From Parageobacillus sp. KH3-4 (lineage in GTDB: Bacteria; Bacillota; Bacilli; Bacillales; Anoxybacillaceae), in the NCBI RefSeq assembly GCF_022846435.1, contig NZ_AP025627.1:964001-1028000 (forward strand): a stretch of 64,000 bases of DNA, read 5' to 3'. Positions 10,281 to 21,342 of the stretch are shown one piece after another. The notes under the pieces were generated by a model that saw only the letters and a list, made by a program, of their open reading frames with translations, was not told the origin of the DNA and ran no database searches. The position numbers and the translations under genes are program-made. Every line of letters starts with the position of its first letter. The stretch's first letter is position 1.

Positions 10281-12914
10281 ATGAAAAAGCTTACTTCAGC
10301 ACAAGTAAGGAAAATGTTTTTAGATTTTTTCAAAGAAAAAGGTCACGCAATCGAGCCGAGCGCGTCGCTCATTCCTGTTGACGACCCGTCTTTGCTGTGG
10401 ATTAACAGCGGCGTCGCCACATTAAAAAAATATTTTGATGGCCGCGTCGTCCCGGATAATCCGCGCATTTGCAACGTGCAAAAGTCCATTCGTACAAACG
10501 ATATTGAAAATGTCGGGAAAACGGCGCGTCACCATACATTTTTCGAAATGCTCGGAAATTTTTCGATTGGCGATTATTTTAAACGAGAGGCTATTCACTG
10601 GGCGTGGGAATTTTTAACAAGCGAAAAATGGATTGGTTTTGAACCAGAGCGATTGTCGGTAACGATTCATCCAGAAGACAATGAAGCGTTTGAAATTTGG
10701 CATAAAGAAATTGGCCTTCCAGAGGAACGGATTATCCGTTTGGAAGGAAATTTCTGGGATATTGGTGAAGGCCCGAGCGGCCCGAATACGGAAATTTTTT
10801 ATGATCGCGGCGAAGAGTTTGGAAATGACCCGAATGATCCAGAATTATATCCGGGCGGGGATAACGACCGCTATTTAGAAGTATGGAATCTCGTGTTTTC
10901 ACAATTCAACCATAACCCAGACGGCACGTATACACCGCTTCCAAAGAAAAATATTGATACAGGCATGGGATTGGAGCGGATGTGCTCCATTTTGCAGGGA
11001 GCGCCGACAAACTTTGAAACAGATTTATTTATGCCGATTATCCGTGCGACAGAACGGATTTCTGGAGAACAGTATGGTGCTGATGCGGAAAAAGATGTAG
11101 CGTTTAAAGTGATTGCTGACCATATCCGGGCGGTAACATTTGCCGTTGGAGACGGGGCGCTTCCATCCAATGAAGGCCGTGGCTATGTATTGCGCCGCTT
11201 GTTGCGCCGGGCGGTTCGTTTTGCAAAACAGCTTCATATTGAACGTCCATTTATGTATGAGTTGGTGCCAGTGGTTGGCGAAATCATGGGGGATTTCTAT
11301 CCAGAAGTAAAAGAAAAAGCAGCGTTTATTCAAAAAGTCATCAAAAACGAAGAAGAACGTTTCCATGAAACGTTGCATGAAGGCTTGGCGATTTTAGCAA
11401 GCGTCATCCAAAAAGAAAAAGAGCGCGGTAGTGATGTCATTTCTGGGGAAGACGCATTCCGACTTTATGACACATATGGTTTTCCTGTGGAATTAACGGA
11501 AGAGTACGCGCAAGAAAAAGGAATGAAAGTGGATCACGAAGGATTCGAACGAGAAATGGAGCGTCAACGGGAACGCGCCCGCGCCGCTCGCCAAGACGTT
11601 GACTCGATGCAAGTACAAGGCGGCGTGCTCGGTGATATTAAAGTCGAAAGCCGTTTCGTCGGTTATGATGAGTTACAAGCGCAGTCCAAAGTAACCGTGG
11701 TCGTAAAAGATGGCAGTCTGGCCGAGGAAGTGAGCGAAGGAGAAGAAGCGCAAATTATATTAGATGTAACGCCGTTCTACGCAGAAAGCGGCGGACAAAT
11801 CGCTGACCAAGGATGGTTGGAAAACGAAACGGCGCGAGTGTTTGTGAAAGATGTCCAAAAAGCGCCAAACGGGCAGCATTTGCATCATATCATCGTCGAA
11901 AAAGGAACGTTGAAAAAAGGCGAAACATATATGGCGCGAATCGATGAAGCGAAACGGGCAAACATTGTGAAAAATCACACGGCCACACATTTATTGCATC
12001 AAGCGTTAAAAGATGTGCTTGGACCGCACGTCAATCAAGCGGGATCGCTAGTTGCCCCAGATCGCTTGCGCTTTGACTTTTCGCATTTCGGACAAGTAAA
12101 GCCAGAGGAACTGGAACGCATCGAAGCGATTGTGAACGAAAAAATTTGGCGCAGCATTCCTGTCGATATTTTCTATAAGCCGCTGGCAGAAGCAAAAGCG
12201 ATGGGCGCAATGGCTTTATTCGGCGAAAAATACGGGGACATCGTCCGCGTTGTGCAAGTGGGCGATTACAGTTTGGAGCTTTGCGGAGGCTGCCACGTGC
12301 CAAACACTTCGGCAATCGGCTTGTTTAAAATCGTTTCTGAATCAGGCATTGGTGCAGGCACCCGCCGGATTGAAGCGGTGACAGGAGAAGCGGCGTATCG
12401 CTTTATGAATGAACAAATCGCCTTGTTGCAAGAAGTCGCGCAAAAATTAAAAACGAGCCCGAAAGAAATCACTCACCGCATCGATGCGCTAATGAACGAG
12501 ATTCGCCAATTACAACGCGAAAATGAATCATTGGCGGCGCGCCTTGGAAATATGGAAGCAGCCAACCTTGTAAACAAAGTGAAACAAGTAAACGGAATTC
12601 CTGTACTAGCAAGCAAAGTAAACGCCGCTGACATGAACCATTTGCGCACAATGGTCGATGAATTAAAACAAAAATTAGGCTCAGCGATTATCGTATTAGC
12701 GGCTGTGCATGGGGAAAAAGTAAGTTTGATCGCCGGAATTACGAATGACTTAATTGAAAAAGGATACCATGCTGGAAAATTAATTAAAGAAGTTGCCGTT
12801 CGTTGCGGCGGCGGTGGCGGCGGTCGCGCTGACATGGCGCAGGCTGGCGGAAAAGACCCAAGCAAAGTCGGGGAAGCATTGCAATATGTCGAAACATGGA
12901 TAAAATCCGTTTGA
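10281..12914 (+). CDS. alaS: Alanyl-tRNA synthetase
   Basis: AlaRS charges tRNA-Ala and edits mischarged Ser/Gly. The protein has the class II catalytic core ([17 protein letters not shown]; motif 2 [34 protein letters not shown]), the editing-domain zinc motif [11 protein letters not shown] with CGGCH, and a C-terminal glycine-rich [16 protein letters not shown] segment. Two adjacent ATGs (10278 and 10281) are possible; 10281 is better spaced from GGGAGG. The length of 877 residues is normal. It is controlled by the upstream T-box. Confidence 0.97.
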   Translation: MKKLTSAQVRKMFLDFFKEKGHAIEPSASLIPVDDPSLLWINSGVATLKKYFDGRVVPDNPRICNVQKSIRTNDIENVGKTARHHTFFEMLGNFSIGDYFKREAIHWAWEFLTSEKWIGFEPERLSVTIHPEDNEAFEIWHKEIGLPEERIIRLEGNFWDIGEGPSGPNTEIFYDRGEEFGNDPNDPELYPGGDNDRYLEVWNLVFSQFNHNPDGTYTPLPKKNIDTGMGLERMCSILQGAPTNFETDLFMPIIRATERISGEQYGADAEKDVAFKVIADHIRAVTFAVGDGALPSNEGRGYVLRRLLRRAVRFAKQLHIERPFMYELVPVVGEIMGDFYPEVKEKAAFIQKVIKNEEERFHETLHEGLAILASVIQKEKERGSDVISGEDAFRLYDTYGFPVELTEEYAQEKGMKVDHEGFEREMERQRERARAARQDVDSMQVQGGVLGDIKVESRFVGYDELQAQSKVTVVVKDGSLAEEVSEGEEAQIILDVTPFYAESGGQIADQGWLENETARVFVKDVQKAPNGQHLHHIIVEKGTLKKGETYMARIDEAKRANIVKNHTATHLLHQALKDVLGPHVNQAGSLVAPDRLRFDFSHFGQVKPEELERIEAIVNEKIWRSIPVDIFYKPLAEAKAMGAMALFGEKYGDIVRVVQVGDYSLELCGGCHVPNTSAIGLFKIVSESGIGAGTRRIEAVTGEAAYRFMNEQIALLQEVAQKLKTSPKEITHRIDALMNEIRQLQRENESLAARLGNMEAANLVNKVKQVNGIPVLASKVNAADMNHLRTMVDELKQKLGSAIIVLAAVHGEKVSLIAGITNDLIEKGYHAGKLIKEVAVRCGGGGGGRADMAQAGGKDPSKVGEALQYVETWIKSV

Positions 12915-12984
12915 TAATTGATGGAGATAGTGTACAATGGATGTAAGATAGGGAGATGCCAGAACGGAGAGCGAGGTGGAGACG

Positions 12985-13251
12985 GTGAGCTCATTTGACC
13001 AAACAATGCAGTTTCATTTTTCTGAGGAGCCGGCCGAGACGAACATTCGTGAAGTGCTGCTGACGGTGTATGATGCTCTTCAAGAAAAAGGGTACAATCC
13101 GATTAATCAAATTGTCGGTTATTTATTATCTGGCGACCCTGCTTACATCCCTCGCTATAAAGATGCCCGAGCGTTAATTCGCAAAGTGGAGCGCGATGAA
13201 TTAATTGAAGAATTAGTGAAATTCTATTTACAAGGGCAACGAAAGGATTAA
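12985..13251 (+). CDS. yrzL: IreB/YrzL family regulatory phosphoprotein
   Basis: This is an 88-residue UPF0297 protein beginning [14 protein letters not shown]. The enterococcal homologue IreB is phosphorylated by the kinase IreK on N-terminal threonines and controls cephalosporin tolerance; a Thr is present in DQTMQF. I chose GTG 12985, preceded by GAGGTGGAG, over GTG 12976, which lies in the Shine-Dalgarno. It forms the conserved trio yrzL-yrrK-yrzB. Confidence 0.9.
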   Translation: MSSFDQTMQFHFSEEPAETNIREVLLTVYDALQEKGYNPINQIVGYLLSGDPAYIPRYKDARALIRKVERDELIEELVKFYLQGQRKD

Positions 13252-13254
13252 CGT

Positions 13255-13671
13255 ATGCGTGTATTGGGGCTTGATTTGGGTACAAAGACGCTTGGGGTGG
13301 CCGTCAGCGATGAATTAGGTTGGACTGCGCAAGGAATTGAAACGATTTCGATTGACGAGGAACAAGGAGAATACGGTTTAAAACGGCTTCGCGAAATTAT
13401 CGATGAATACAAAGTCGATACGATCGTCGTTGGATTTCCGAAAAATATGAATGGCACGGTCGGACCGCGCGCGGAGGCGAGCCAGCGCTTTGCAAAAGTA
13501 CTTGAGCACGAGTTTTCGCTTCCTGTCATACTGTGGGACGAGCGGTTGTCCACTATGGTGGCGGAGCGGATGTTAATTGCCGCTGACGTCAGCCGGAAAA
13601 AAAGAAGGAAAGTGATTGATAAAATGGCGGCTGTCGTTATTTTACAGTCGTATCTTGACAGCAAACAGTAA
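13255..13671 (+). CDS. yrrK: Holliday-junction-resolvase-like pre-16S rRNA nuclease YqgF/RuvX
   Basis: A 138-residue RNase H-fold protein. It starts [20 protein letters not shown] (metal-binding Asp in GLDLGTKT) and has the conserved [18 protein letters not shown] and [14 protein letters not shown] motifs. The family trims the 5' end of 16S rRNA precursor. It starts 3 bp after yrzL and is probably translationally coupled. Confidence 0.93.
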   Translation: MRVLGLDLGTKTLGVAVSDELGWTAQGIETISIDEEQGEYGLKRLREIIDEYKVDTIVVGFPKNMNGTVGPRAEASQRFAKVLEHEFSLPVILWDERLSTMVAERMLIAADVSRKKRRKVIDKMAAVVILQSYLDSKQ

Positions 13672-13688
13672 ATGGAGGAGAAAAGAAG

Positions 13689-13982
13689 ATGGAACACGGA
13701 GATCGCCATATTACCGTTGTCGACGAAGACGGCAATGAACAATTATGTGAAATATTGTTTACGTTTGAATCAGAGGATTTTGGAAAGTCTTATGTGTTTT
13801 ATTATCCGGTAGGCGCGGAATTTGAAGAGGAGGAAGAAACGGAAGTCCACGTGTCGGCATTTATTCCCGGAGATGGGGAACAAGAAGGAGAGCTTTTGCC
13901 GATTGAATCCGAGGAAGAATGGGAAATGATCGAAGAAGTATGGAATACGTTCTGCGCCGAACAAGAGGAAGAAGTGGAGTAA
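13689..13982 (+). CDS. yrzB: DUF1292 protein YrzB
   Basis: This very acidic 97-residue protein has the DUF1292 pattern ([21 protein letters not shown]...YVFYYPVG) in its N-terminal half. The function is unknown. It lies in the conserved alaS-downstream cluster and is followed by a strong terminator. Confidence 0.88.
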   Translation: MEHGDRHITVVDEDGNEQLCEILFTFESEDFGKSYVFYYPVGAEFEEEEETEVHVSAFIPGDGEQEGELLPIESEEEWEMIEEVWNTFCAEQEEEVE

Positions 13983-13990
13983 GAAAATGA

Positions 13991-14024
13991 AAAGATGGCC
14001 GTTGATCATCGGCCATCTTTTTTT
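13991..14024 (+). terminator. Intrinsic terminator after yrzB
   Basis: An 11-bp perfect stem (13991-14001 with 14010-14020) followed by TTTTTTT ends the alaS-yrzB unit. Confidence 0.92.
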
Positions 14025-14098
14025 ATGGAAAAGGGGAGACAGATGGCGAAAAATACGAAAATTTGTAGTATAATATCACGAGTGAGAGGAGGTTTTCC

Positions 14099-15193
14099 AT
14101 GGATAATCACCAGTTTTTTCAAAAAGATGTACAAATTGTGCGAAAAATTGTATTGATTGTTTCCATCGTTGTTTTTACCGCATGTATCGCTATTGCAGCA
14201 GGAAGCTATTTCTATATAAAATCAGCGTTACAACCCGTTGATCCAGATGATCGTACTCCTATCCACGTGTCGATACCGATCGGCTCTTCCGTGAACGATA
14301 TTGCCGACATGTTAGAAGAGAAACGGTTAATTAAAAGTTCATTCGTGTTCCGTTATTATGTGAAGCTGAAAAACCATGTTGATTTTCAAGCGGGAGAATA
14401 TGAGTTAAAACGGTCGATGCCGATGGAAAAAATCATTGCTGTTTTAAAGACGGGGAAAGTAACGGAAAAAAGCGGGCTAAAGCTGACTATTCCGGAAGGG
14501 ACGCAACTTACGCAAATTGCTGAGATTATTGCTAAGAAAACGGGATATAAGAAAGAGGAAGTGCTCCAACAATTAAATGACCGCAAATATATCGAAAAAC
14601 TTATTCAAAAATATCCGTCTATTTTATCCAAAGACATTTTAAATAAAAATATCCGATACCCGCTAGAAGGTTATTTGTTTCCTGCCACTTATTCATTCCA
14701 TGAAAAAAAACCGCCTATTCCGGAAATTATCGAAGCAATGTTAAGAAAAACAGAAAAAGTGCTAGCAAAATATGAACGCGATCGGAACGAAATGAATATG
14801 ACGACACATCAGCTTTTAACGATGTCATCCTTAATTGAAGAAGAAGCAACAAAAAAAGCGGAGCGGGAAAAAATTGCGAGCGTATTTTACAACCGCCTCC
14901 GCACCGGCATGCCGCTGCAGACAGATCCTACTGTTTTATATGCGCTTGGAAAACATAAAGAGCGTGTTTATTATAAAGATTTGGAGGTCCAATCTCCATA
15001 TAATACGTATATTCATAAAGGACTTCCTCCTGGACCAATTGCGAACGCTGGGGAAACGTCGATTCAAGCGGCGTTGAGACCAGCGAAAACCGATTATTTG
15101 TATTTTCTGGCTACGCCAGCGGGAGAGGTCATTTTTACAAAAACGTTAGAGGAACATAACCGCCAGAAAGAAAAATATATGGAGAAACGATAG
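14099..15193 (+). CDS. mltG: Endolytic murein transglycosylase MltG (YrrL)
   Basis: MltG cleaves nascent peptidoglycan glycan strands. The 364-residue protein has one N-terminal membrane anchor (residues about 18-38), a LysM-like segment (SVNDIADMLEEKRLI) and the YceG domain with catalytic Glu in SSLIEEEATKKAERE, plus LQTDPTVLYALGKHK. The start is ATG with GAGAGGAGG upstream. A TATAAT at 14069-14074 may be its -10 box, but no clear -35 accompanies it. Confidence 0.93.
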   Translation: MDNHQFFQKDVQIVRKIVLIVSIVVFTACIAIAAGSYFYIKSALQPVDPDDRTPIHVSIPIGSSVNDIADMLEEKRLIKSSFVFRYYVKLKNHVDFQAGEYELKRSMPMEKIIAVLKTGKVTEKSGLKLTIPEGTQLTQIAEIIAKKTGYKKEEVLQQLNDRKYIEKLIQKYPSILSKDILNKNIRYPLEGYLFPATYSFHEKKPPIPEIIEAMLRKTEKVLAKYERDRNEMNMTTHQLLTMSSLIEEEATKKAEREKIASVFYNRLRTGMPLQTDPTVLYALGKHKERVYYKDLEVQSPYNTYIHKGLPPGPIANAGETSIQAALRPAKTDYLYFLATPAGEVIFTKTLEEHNRQKEKYMEKR

Positions 15194-15286
15194 GGCAATG
15201 CATGAATCGCTGGGGTACAAACAAAATATTTCGCATTTCGTATATTTTATGGTAGTATATATAAAGTTATCAATCACCATCCTGCC

Positions 15287-15316
15287 ATAAGAGTCATTAT
15301 GTGACTCTTATTTTTG
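15287..15316 (+). terminator. Hairpin with T run between mltG and trmR
   Basis: A perfect 10-bp stem (15287-15296 with 15302-15311) is followed by TTTTTG. It can terminate mltG transcripts, but it ends only a few bases before the Shine-Dalgarno of trmR. It may therefore also act as a leader hairpin for the tRNA-modification operon. Confidence 0.7.
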
Positions 15317-15331
15317 CGAGGAGGAGCTCTT

Positions 15332-15985
15332 TTGGTCTCAAAGGAAGTAGCGCATTATATTGAACAGTTTCTTCCCGAACGGGATGAGCAAATAAAAGAG
15401 ATGGAGCGTTACGCAGAGCAACATCATATTCCGATTATGGAGATTACCGGAATCGAAACGATGCTACAATTGTTAAAAATCGCTAAACCGAAGCGGATTT
15501 TGGAAATTGGCTCTGCTATTGGCTATTCCGCCATTCGCATGGCAAAAGCGCTTCCCGATGCGAATATCGTTACGATTGAGCGTGATCGCGAGCGGTATGA
15601 ACGCGCGCTTTTTTATATAAGCAAAACGGGGACAAGCGGACAAATTCGCGTGATTTTCGGTGATGCGCTGAATGTATACAACGATGTCGCGAAATACGCC
15701 CCGTTTGATGTCATTTTTATCGACGCGGCGAAAGGACAATATCAGCGTTTTTTTCAAATGTATGAGCCATTGTTGAAGGAAAGCGGCATTATTATTACAG
15801 ATAACGTATTATTCAAAGGGCTTGTCGCAACGGAAGAACCGATTGAAAATAAGCGGATTCGCCAGTTAGTGTCGAAAATTCGCCGCTACAACGAATGGCT
15901 GATCGGGCGAACGGATTATGAAACGGTCATTCTGCCGATCGGCGATGGGATCGCCATATCACGAAAACGAGGTGAAAAACGATGA
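15332..15985 (+). CDS. trmR: tRNA 5-hydroxyuridine methyltransferase TrmR (YrrM)
   Basis: A SAM-dependent O-methyltransferase of the YrrM/COMT type. It has motif I RILEIGSAIGYSAIRMA, the catalytic region FIDAAKGQYQRFF, and ITDNVLFKG. In B. subtilis TrmR methylates ho5U34 to mo5U34 in tRNA. I chose TTG 15332, which follows GAGGAGGAG (217 residues), over TTG 15314. The adjacent U32-family genes make ho5U, so this operon is a complete mo5U pathway. Confidence 0.9.
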   Translation: MVSKEVAHYIEQFLPERDEQIKEMERYAEQHHIPIMEITGIETMLQLLKIAKPKRILEIGSAIGYSAIRMAKALPDANIVTIERDRERYERALFYISKTGTSGQIRVIFGDALNVYNDVAKYAPFDVIFIDAAKGQYQRFFQMYEPLLKESGIIITDNVLFKGLVATEEPIENKRIRQLVSKIRRYNEWLIGRTDYETVILPIGDGIAISRKRGEKR

Positions 15986-16911
15986 AAAAACCGGAACTGT
16001 TAGTGACGCCGACGAGCGTTTCCCATATACATGATTTAGCCAATGCCGGCGCTGACGCGGTCATCATCGGCGAGCAACGCTACGGTCTGCGCCTGGCAGG
16101 AGAATTTTCCCGCGCGGATGTCAAAGAGGCGGCCGAGATAGCGCGGCAATATGGCCTCAAATTATATGTTGCGATGAACGCGATTTTCCATAACGACAAA
16201 GTGGACGAACTTGGCGATTATATAGCGTTTCTCGCTGATACTGGCGTGGATGCGATCGTCTTTGGCGATCCGGCGGTTTTAATGACCGTGCGCGAAGTGG
16301 CGCCGCATATGAAACTGCATTGGAATCCGGAAACAACAGCGACAAACTGGTATACGTGCAATTATTGGGGACGCAAAGGAGCGAAGCGCGCTGTCCTCGC
16401 CCGCGAATTAAATATGGAGGCGATTTTAGAAATTAAAGAGCATGCCGAAGTAGAAATCGAAGTGCAAGTGCACGGGATGACTTGCATGTATCAATCAAAA
16501 CGCTCTTTAATTGGAAATTATTTTGAATATCAAGGAAAAGTAATGGAAATCGAACGGAAAAAATATGAAAAAGGCATGTTTCTGTATGATAAAGAGCGCG
16601 ACAGTAAATATCCGATTTTCGAAGACGAAAACGGCACGCATATTATGAGCCCGAACGATATTTGCATCATCGATGAGCTTAGCGAAATGGTGGACGCCGG
16701 CATCGACAGCTTCAAAATTGACGGTGTATTGCACGAGCCTGGCTATATTACGGAAGTGACGAAACTATACCGTCGCGCCATTGACTTATGTGCCGAAAAC
16801 CGCAAGCAATATGAGGAAGAAAAGGATGAGCTGCTAGCGAAAATCGAAGCGATCCAACCAAAACATCGTCCGTTGGATACCGGATTTTTCTTTAAGGAAA
16901 CGGTTTACTAA
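15982..16911 (+). CDS. trhP1: U32-family tRNA hydroxylation protein TrhP1 (YrrN)
   Basis: This 309-residue protein, annotated in the past as a peptidase U32, has the family block EVQVHGMTCMYQSKRSLIGN. In B. subtilis YrrN works with YrrO in prephenate-dependent 5-hydroxyuridine formation in tRNA. Its ATG overlaps the trmR stop by 4 bp, indicating translational coupling. It is shorter than its paralogue downstream, as usual. Confidence 0.88.
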   Translation: MKKPELLVTPTSVSHIHDLANAGADAVIIGEQRYGLRLAGEFSRADVKEAAEIARQYGLKLYVAMNAIFHNDKVDELGDYIAFLADTGVDAIVFGDPAVLMTVREVAPHMKLHWNPETTATNWYTCNYWGRKGAKRAVLARELNMEAILEIKEHAEVEIEVQVHGMTCMYQSKRSLIGNYFEYQGKVMEIERKKYEKGMFLYDKERDSKYPIFEDENGTHIMSPNDICIIDELSEMVDAGIDSFKIDGVLHEPGYITEVTKLYRRAIDLCAENRKQYEEEKDELLAKIEAIQPKHRPLDTGFFFKETVY

Positions 16912-16938
16912 TATACCGAGAAAAGGAGGAGTAGTCGG

Positions 16939-18207
16939 ATGCTGTTAAAAAACGACAAAATTTCCGAGATCATCAACGGCAAGCGCGTCATCGTGAAAAA
17001 GCCCGAGCTTCTCGCTCCGGCCGGCAATTTGGAAAAGCTGAAAATCGCCGTGCATTACGGGGCGGATGCGGTATTTCTCGGCGGACAAGAATATAGCTTG
17101 CGCGCCAACGCTGACAATTTTACGCTCGAAGAAATCGCAGAAGGAGTGCGCTTTGCGAATCAATATGGCGCAAAAGTGTATGTGACAGCCAACATTTATG
17201 CACATAACGAAAACATTCCCGGGCTCGAAGAATATTTGCGCGCGCTAGAACAAGCCGGCGTTCACGGCATTATTGTCGCTGATCCGCTTATTATCGAAAC
17301 GGCGCGCCGGGTGGCGCCGAAATTAGAAGTGCATTTAAGCACGCAGCAGTCGATGGCAAACTGGAAAGCGGTTCAATTTTGGAAAGAAGAAGGGTTGGAA
17401 CGCGTGGTGCTCGCGCGCGAAACAAGTGCGGAAGAAATTCGAGAAATTAAAGAGAAAGTTGATATTGAAATTGAAGCGTTTATCCATGGCGCGATGTGTT
17501 CCGCTTATTCCGGGCGCTGTGTATTAAGCAACCATATGACGGCACGCGATTCCAACCGCGGAGGATGCTGCCAATCATGCCGATGGGATTACGATTTATA
17601 TCAATTAAAAGGAGATAAAGAAATACCGTTGTTTGATGAAAACGACGCCCCGTTTGCGATGAGCGCGAAAGATTTGAATTTGATTCGCGCGATTCCAACC
17701 ATGATTGAATTGGGCATCGACAGCCTAAAAATCGAAGGGCGGATGAAATCGATCCATTATGTCGCGACGGTAGTCGGAGTTTATCGTAAAGTGATCGATG
17801 CTTATTGCGCCGACCCAGACAATTTCACGATTCGCGAAGAATGGATTAAAGAGCTTGATAAATGCGCCAACCGCGATACCGCTCCATCTTTCTTTACGGG
17901 AATACCGGGCTATCAAGATCATATGTACGGTTCTCATAGTCGAAAAACGACGCACGAATTTGCTGGTCTTGTGCTCGATTATGATAAAGAAACAAAAATG
18001 GTCACATTGCAGCAACGAAACTTTTTTAAACCGGGAGATGAAGTGGAATTTTTCGGACCGGAAATTGAAAATTTCACACAAGTAGTGGAGAAAATTTGGG
18101 ACGAAGATGGAAACGAATTAGATGCAGCACGCCATCCATTGCAAATTGTCAAGTTTAAAGTGGAGCGCGAAGTCTTCCCATACAACATGATGAGAAAGGA
18201 GAACTGA
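16939..18207 (+). CDS. trhP2: U32-family tRNA hydroxylation protein TrhP2 (YrrO)
   Basis: This 422-residue paralogue of the preceding protein has the cysteine-rich U32 signature ([19 protein letters not shown], then [12 protein letters not shown]), thought to hold an iron-sulfur centre. An AAGGAGG precedes ATG. It acts with TrhP1 in ho5U34 synthesis; the reaction is known from B. subtilis and E. coli relatives, not shown here. Confidence 0.9.
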   Translation: MLLKNDKISEIINGKRVIVKKPELLAPAGNLEKLKIAVHYGADAVFLGGQEYSLRANADNFTLEEIAEGVRFANQYGAKVYVTANIYAHNENIPGLEEYLRALEQAGVHGIIVADPLIIETARRVAPKLEVHLSTQQSMANWKAVQFWKEEGLERVVLARETSAEEIREIKEKVDIEIEAFIHGAMCSAYSGRCVLSNHMTARDSNRGGCCQSCRWDYDLYQLKGDKEIPLFDENDAPFAMSAKDLNLIRAIPTMIELGIDSLKIEGRMKSIHYVATVVGVYRKVIDAYCADPDNFTIREEWIKELDKCANRDTAPSFFTGIPGYQDHMYGSHSRKTTHEFAGLVLDYDKETKMVTLQQRNFFKPGDEVEFFGPEIENFTQVVEKIWDEDGNELDAARHPLQIVKFKVEREVFPYNMMRKEN

Positions 18208-18208
18208 C

Positions 18209-18844
18209 ATGGGGAAGAAGCCTGTTGTCATCGGCGTTGCCGGCGGGTCCGGCTCGGGAAAAACGAGCGTGGCAAGGGCGATTTATGAGCATTTTGGCGG
18301 CCACTCGATTTTAGTGCTTGAACAAGATTTTTACTATAAAGACCAAAGCCATCTGCCGTTTGAAGAGCGGCTGCGGACGAATTATGACCATCCGCTTGCG
18401 TTCGATAACGATCTGTTGATTGAACATGTTCACAAATTATTACGGTATGAGCCGATCGAAAAGCCGGTTTATGATTACAAGCTCCATACGAGATCGGATA
18501 AAGTGATTCACGTTGAGCCAAAAGATGTTATTATTTTAGAAGGGATACTTGTATTGGAGGATGAACGGCTGCGCAATTTAATGGATATTAAAGTATATGT
18601 GGATACCGACGCCGACATTCGCATTATTCGGCGCCTGCTCCGCGACATTAATGAGCGCGGCCGTACGCTGGAGTCGGTGATCGAGCAGTACGTTTCCGTC
18701 GTTCGCCCCATGCATAATCAATTTGTGGAGCCGACGAAGCGCTACGCAGACATCATTATTCCAGAAGGCGGCCAAAATCGTGTCGCCATTGATTTAATGG
18801 TTACAAAAATTCGCGCAATTCTTGAACAAAAATCGATTTTATAA
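18209..18844 (+). CDS. udk: Uridine kinase
   Basis: A pyrimidine salvage enzyme of 211 residues that phosphorylates uridine and cytidine. It shows the P-loop GGSGSGKTS, the substrate segment [24 protein letters not shown] and the lid [12 protein letters not shown]. It is the last gene of the trmR-trhP-udk unit, starting 1 bp after trhP2. Confidence 0.95.
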   Translation: MGKKPVVIGVAGGSGSGKTSVARAIYEHFGGHSILVLEQDFYYKDQSHLPFEERLRTNYDHPLAFDNDLLIEHVHKLLRYEPIEKPVYDYKLHTRSDKVIHVEPKDVIILEGILVLEDERLRNLMDIKVYVDTDADIRIIRRLLRDINERGRTLESVIEQYVSVVRPMHNQFVEPTKRYADIIIPEGGQNRVAIDLMVTKIRAILEQKSIL

Positions 18845-18880
18845 TAACATAAACGAAACAATATAAATAATATAACAAGT

Positions 18881-18917
18881 AAACGTACGACAACTTTCCT
18901 CGTTGTTCGTACGTTTT
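18881..18917 (+). terminator. Terminator-like hairpin after udk
   Basis: A long inverted repeat (18881-18894 with 18902-18917, one bulged base) ends in TTTT. Confidence 0.75.
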
Positions 18918-18967
18918 ACATACCACAATGAAAATAAGAAGGAAAAATATATAGAGGAGTGAGCATA

Positions 18968-19444
18968 ATGGCAAACGAAAAGCAATACCCGATGACAAAA
19001 GAAGGGAAAGAGAAACTGGAACAAGAACTCGAGTATTTAAAAACAGTCAAGCGAAAAGAAGTAGTAGAACGCATTAAAATCGCGCGCGGATTTGGCGACT
19101 TATCGGAAAACTCCGAGTACGACGCCGCAAAAGACGAACAAGCATTTGTCGAAGCGCGCATCCAAACACTTGAAAACATGATTCGCAACGCGATTATTAT
19201 CGAGGAGGACACGGAAAACCCAGACGTTGTTTCGCTTGGAAAATCCGTTACGTTTATTGAACTTCCAGATGGAGAAGAAGAGACGTATACGATTGTCGGC
19301 AGCGCTGAAGCCGATCCGTTTGAAGGGAAAATTTCTAACGACTCTCCAATTGCGAAATCGCTTCTTGGCAGAAGAGTCGGGGAAGAAGTTACGGTGCAAA
19401 CGCCGGGAGGCGAAATGCTTGTAAAAATTGTCGCGGTAAAATAG
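18968..19444 (+). CDS. greA: Transcription elongation factor GreA
   Basis: GreA rescues backtracked RNA polymerase by stimulating transcript cleavage. The 158-residue protein has the coiled-coil tip [16 protein letters not shown] with acidic residues and the C-terminal FKBP-like domain. ATG 18968 lies nine bases after TAGAGGAG; the in-frame GTG at 18959 overlaps that site and is rejected. Confidence 0.95.
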   Translation: MANEKQYPMTKEGKEKLEQELEYLKTVKRKEVVERIKIARGFGDLSENSEYDAAKDEQAFVEARIQTLENMIRNAIIIEEDTENPDVVSLGKSVTFIELPDGEEETYTIVGSAEADPFEGKISNDSPIAKSLLGRRVGEEVTVQTPGGEMLVKIVAVK

Positions 19445-19453
19445 GTTTAAAAT

Positions 19454-19488
19454 AAAACACCTCGTCGAAAATGAAGATGAGGTGTTTT
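19454..19488 (+). terminator. Hairpin after greA overlapping the pbpI ribosome site
   Basis: A 10-bp stem (19454-19463 with 19479-19488) with a T run terminates greA. Its right arm contains GAGGTG, the only Shine-Dalgarno for the ATG at 19491, so transcripts reading through would have the ribosome site paired. Confidence 0.75.
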
Positions 19489-19490
19489 TT

Positions 19491-21269
19491 ATGTGGAAAA
19501 AAAGAGCAATCGTGATACTTTCGATGATTCAAATCGGAATTTTCCTTCTTATCGCCCGGCTTGTTCAAGTCCAGCTAATTAGCACAGAGTCGTTTTCTAA
19601 ACAAAACGTTAACTTGATCGAAGCAAGCGTAGCGCAGCGGACGCAAGAGATGGTCATTGATGACGGGCGGGGAACATTTGTTGATCGGCACGGGAAGCCA
19701 TTGACGAAAGAATATACCCCCTCGCTTATTTTGTTCCCATTTTTAAAGGCGATGGAGTGGCCCGTCGAAAAAGTGGCAGCCATTCTCGATATCTCTCCTC
19801 AGAGCATTATCGATCAGCTGAAACAAGCGAAAGAACCGTTTATTTTTACAGCAAACGGCGCTCCATTTGCCTTAACAGAAGAACAAATGGAAAAAATTAA
19901 TCAGCTGCATATTCCGGGCGTGTTTGCCGTAAAAAAACAGCGTCCGTTAAAGAGGACATATGCGCCGCATTTAATTGGTTTTACACGCGAAGACGCCCGC
20001 CTTTTGCGCTCCCGTTATCCGAAGCGTCCTCTTTCGCCCCATGTTGAAGTAGGAATTCATGGGTTGCAAAAGGCGTTTGACGAATTTTTAATTCCGGAAG
20101 GGGAGACGAAGCTGTTATATCATGTTGATGCAGAAGGAGGGCCTTTATTTGGGATTAACGTGAAGTATAGCGACCCCGGCAATCCGTTTTATCCCGTTTC
20201 CGTAAAAACGACGATCGATCGTGATTTGCAGCAGATTGCGGAAACGGTTGTGCAAAAGCACCGCTTGAAAAAAGGCGGCATTGTCTTGCTGGATATAAAG
20301 ACGAATAGCGTGCTTGCCATGGTTAGCCGCCCCGATATGGATCCGCACAACCCGTACAAAAATCGCGGAGCGGAAAACCAAATGATTTTGCCGCAAATCC
20401 CCGGATCGATATTTAAAACGGTGATTGCGGCGGCCGCGATAGAAACAGGAATCGCTTCTAGGCAAACAACGTTTGATTGCAGTAAAAAAATAGACGGAGT
20501 GACGCCTGATGATGCTCATTCTTACGGAATGTTGGGATTTGATGAAAGCTTTGCCGCAAGCTGCAACAACGCTTTCGCGACGCTTGGAAAAAAGCTTGTT
20601 CAACAGGATCCTGACATTTTTGAAATATATGCAAAAAAGCTTGGATTATACCCGCTTTCAGGATGGCAAGGCGACGTATATCATGAAGAAAATTTTAAGC
20701 AATTCCCAGAAGAGAGAAAGGGAACGATCTGGCACGATGAAAATGATAAGCGTATACCGCTTGCGGTGGCGCAAACGTCGATCGGGCAAAAAGATGTGCG
20801 TGTATCGCCGCTGGCGGTTGCCAATATGATGGCAACAATTGCGCGAAACGGCGAGGCAAAGCAAGTGAGGGCGGTAAGTAAAATTTTATATAAAAACGGC
20901 GCCACCTTTTTTACGTTTCCGGAACAGCCGTTTTCTGACGAACAGCCGATTTCTCCTGCCACTGTTGAAAAACTGCAGCAATTATTGCGGAAGGTCGTTA
21001 CCGATGAACGTGGCACAGGGCGCCAATTTCAGCCTCTTCCGTATGAAGTAGCCGGAAAATCGGGCACGGCAGAAACCGGGAAAATGTCCCATCACCAAGA
21101 GCTGATCAATAAATGGTTTGCCGGCTATTTTCCTGCAGATGCGCCAAGATACGCGCTCGTTGTCGTAGAGTTAGATAGCCTTGGCACGCAGACGGTGGCA
21201 AACGATGTGTTTTATGATCTTGTTCAGAAAATATATGAATTTGATCATCGGGACAGAAATGAACGATAA
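19491..21269 (+). CDS. pbpI: Penicillin-binding protein 4B (PbpI/YrrR)
   Basis: A class B transpeptidase of 592 residues with one N-terminal anchor. It has the three active-site motifs: SxxK in PGSIFKTVIA, SxN in AASCNNAFATL and KSGTAE. In B. subtilis pbpI is expressed in the forespore under sigma-F. The Shine-Dalgarno GAGGTG is buried in the arm of the greA terminator. Confidence 0.9.
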   Translation: MWKKRAIVILSMIQIGIFLLIARLVQVQLISTESFSKQNVNLIEASVAQRTQEMVIDDGRGTFVDRHGKPLTKEYTPSLILFPFLKAMEWPVEKVAAILDISPQSIIDQLKQAKEPFIFTANGAPFALTEEQMEKINQLHIPGVFAVKKQRPLKRTYAPHLIGFTREDARLLRSRYPKRPLSPHVEVGIHGLQKAFDEFLIPEGETKLLYHVDAEGGPLFGINVKYSDPGNPFYPVSVKTTIDRDLQQIAETVVQKHRLKKGGIVLLDIKTNSVLAMVSRPDMDPHNPYKNRGAENQMILPQIPGSIFKTVIAAAAIETGIASRQTTFDCSKKIDGVTPDDAHSYGMLGFDESFAASCNNAFATLGKKLVQQDPDIFEIYAKKLGLYPLSGWQGDVYHEENFKQFPEERKGTIWHDENDKRIPLAVAQTSIGQKDVRVSPLAVANMMATIARNGEAKQVRAVSKILYKNGATFFTFPEQPFSDEQPISPATVEKLQQLLRKVVTDERGTGRQFQPLPYEVAGKSGTAETGKMSHHQELINKWFAGYFPADAPRYALVVVELDSLGTQTVANDVFYDLVQKIYEFDHRDRNER

Positions 21270-21342
21270 CGACGAAACAGTTTATTAGGGGAGGATCGTC
21301 ATGATACAATAAACACAGGGATACGAAGGAGGGACGAAACGG

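Noticed and set aside
12473-13006. Minus-strand open frame of 177 codons over alaS and yrzL
   Set aside because: Opposite to two well-conserved genes; composition is that of a reversed coding strand.
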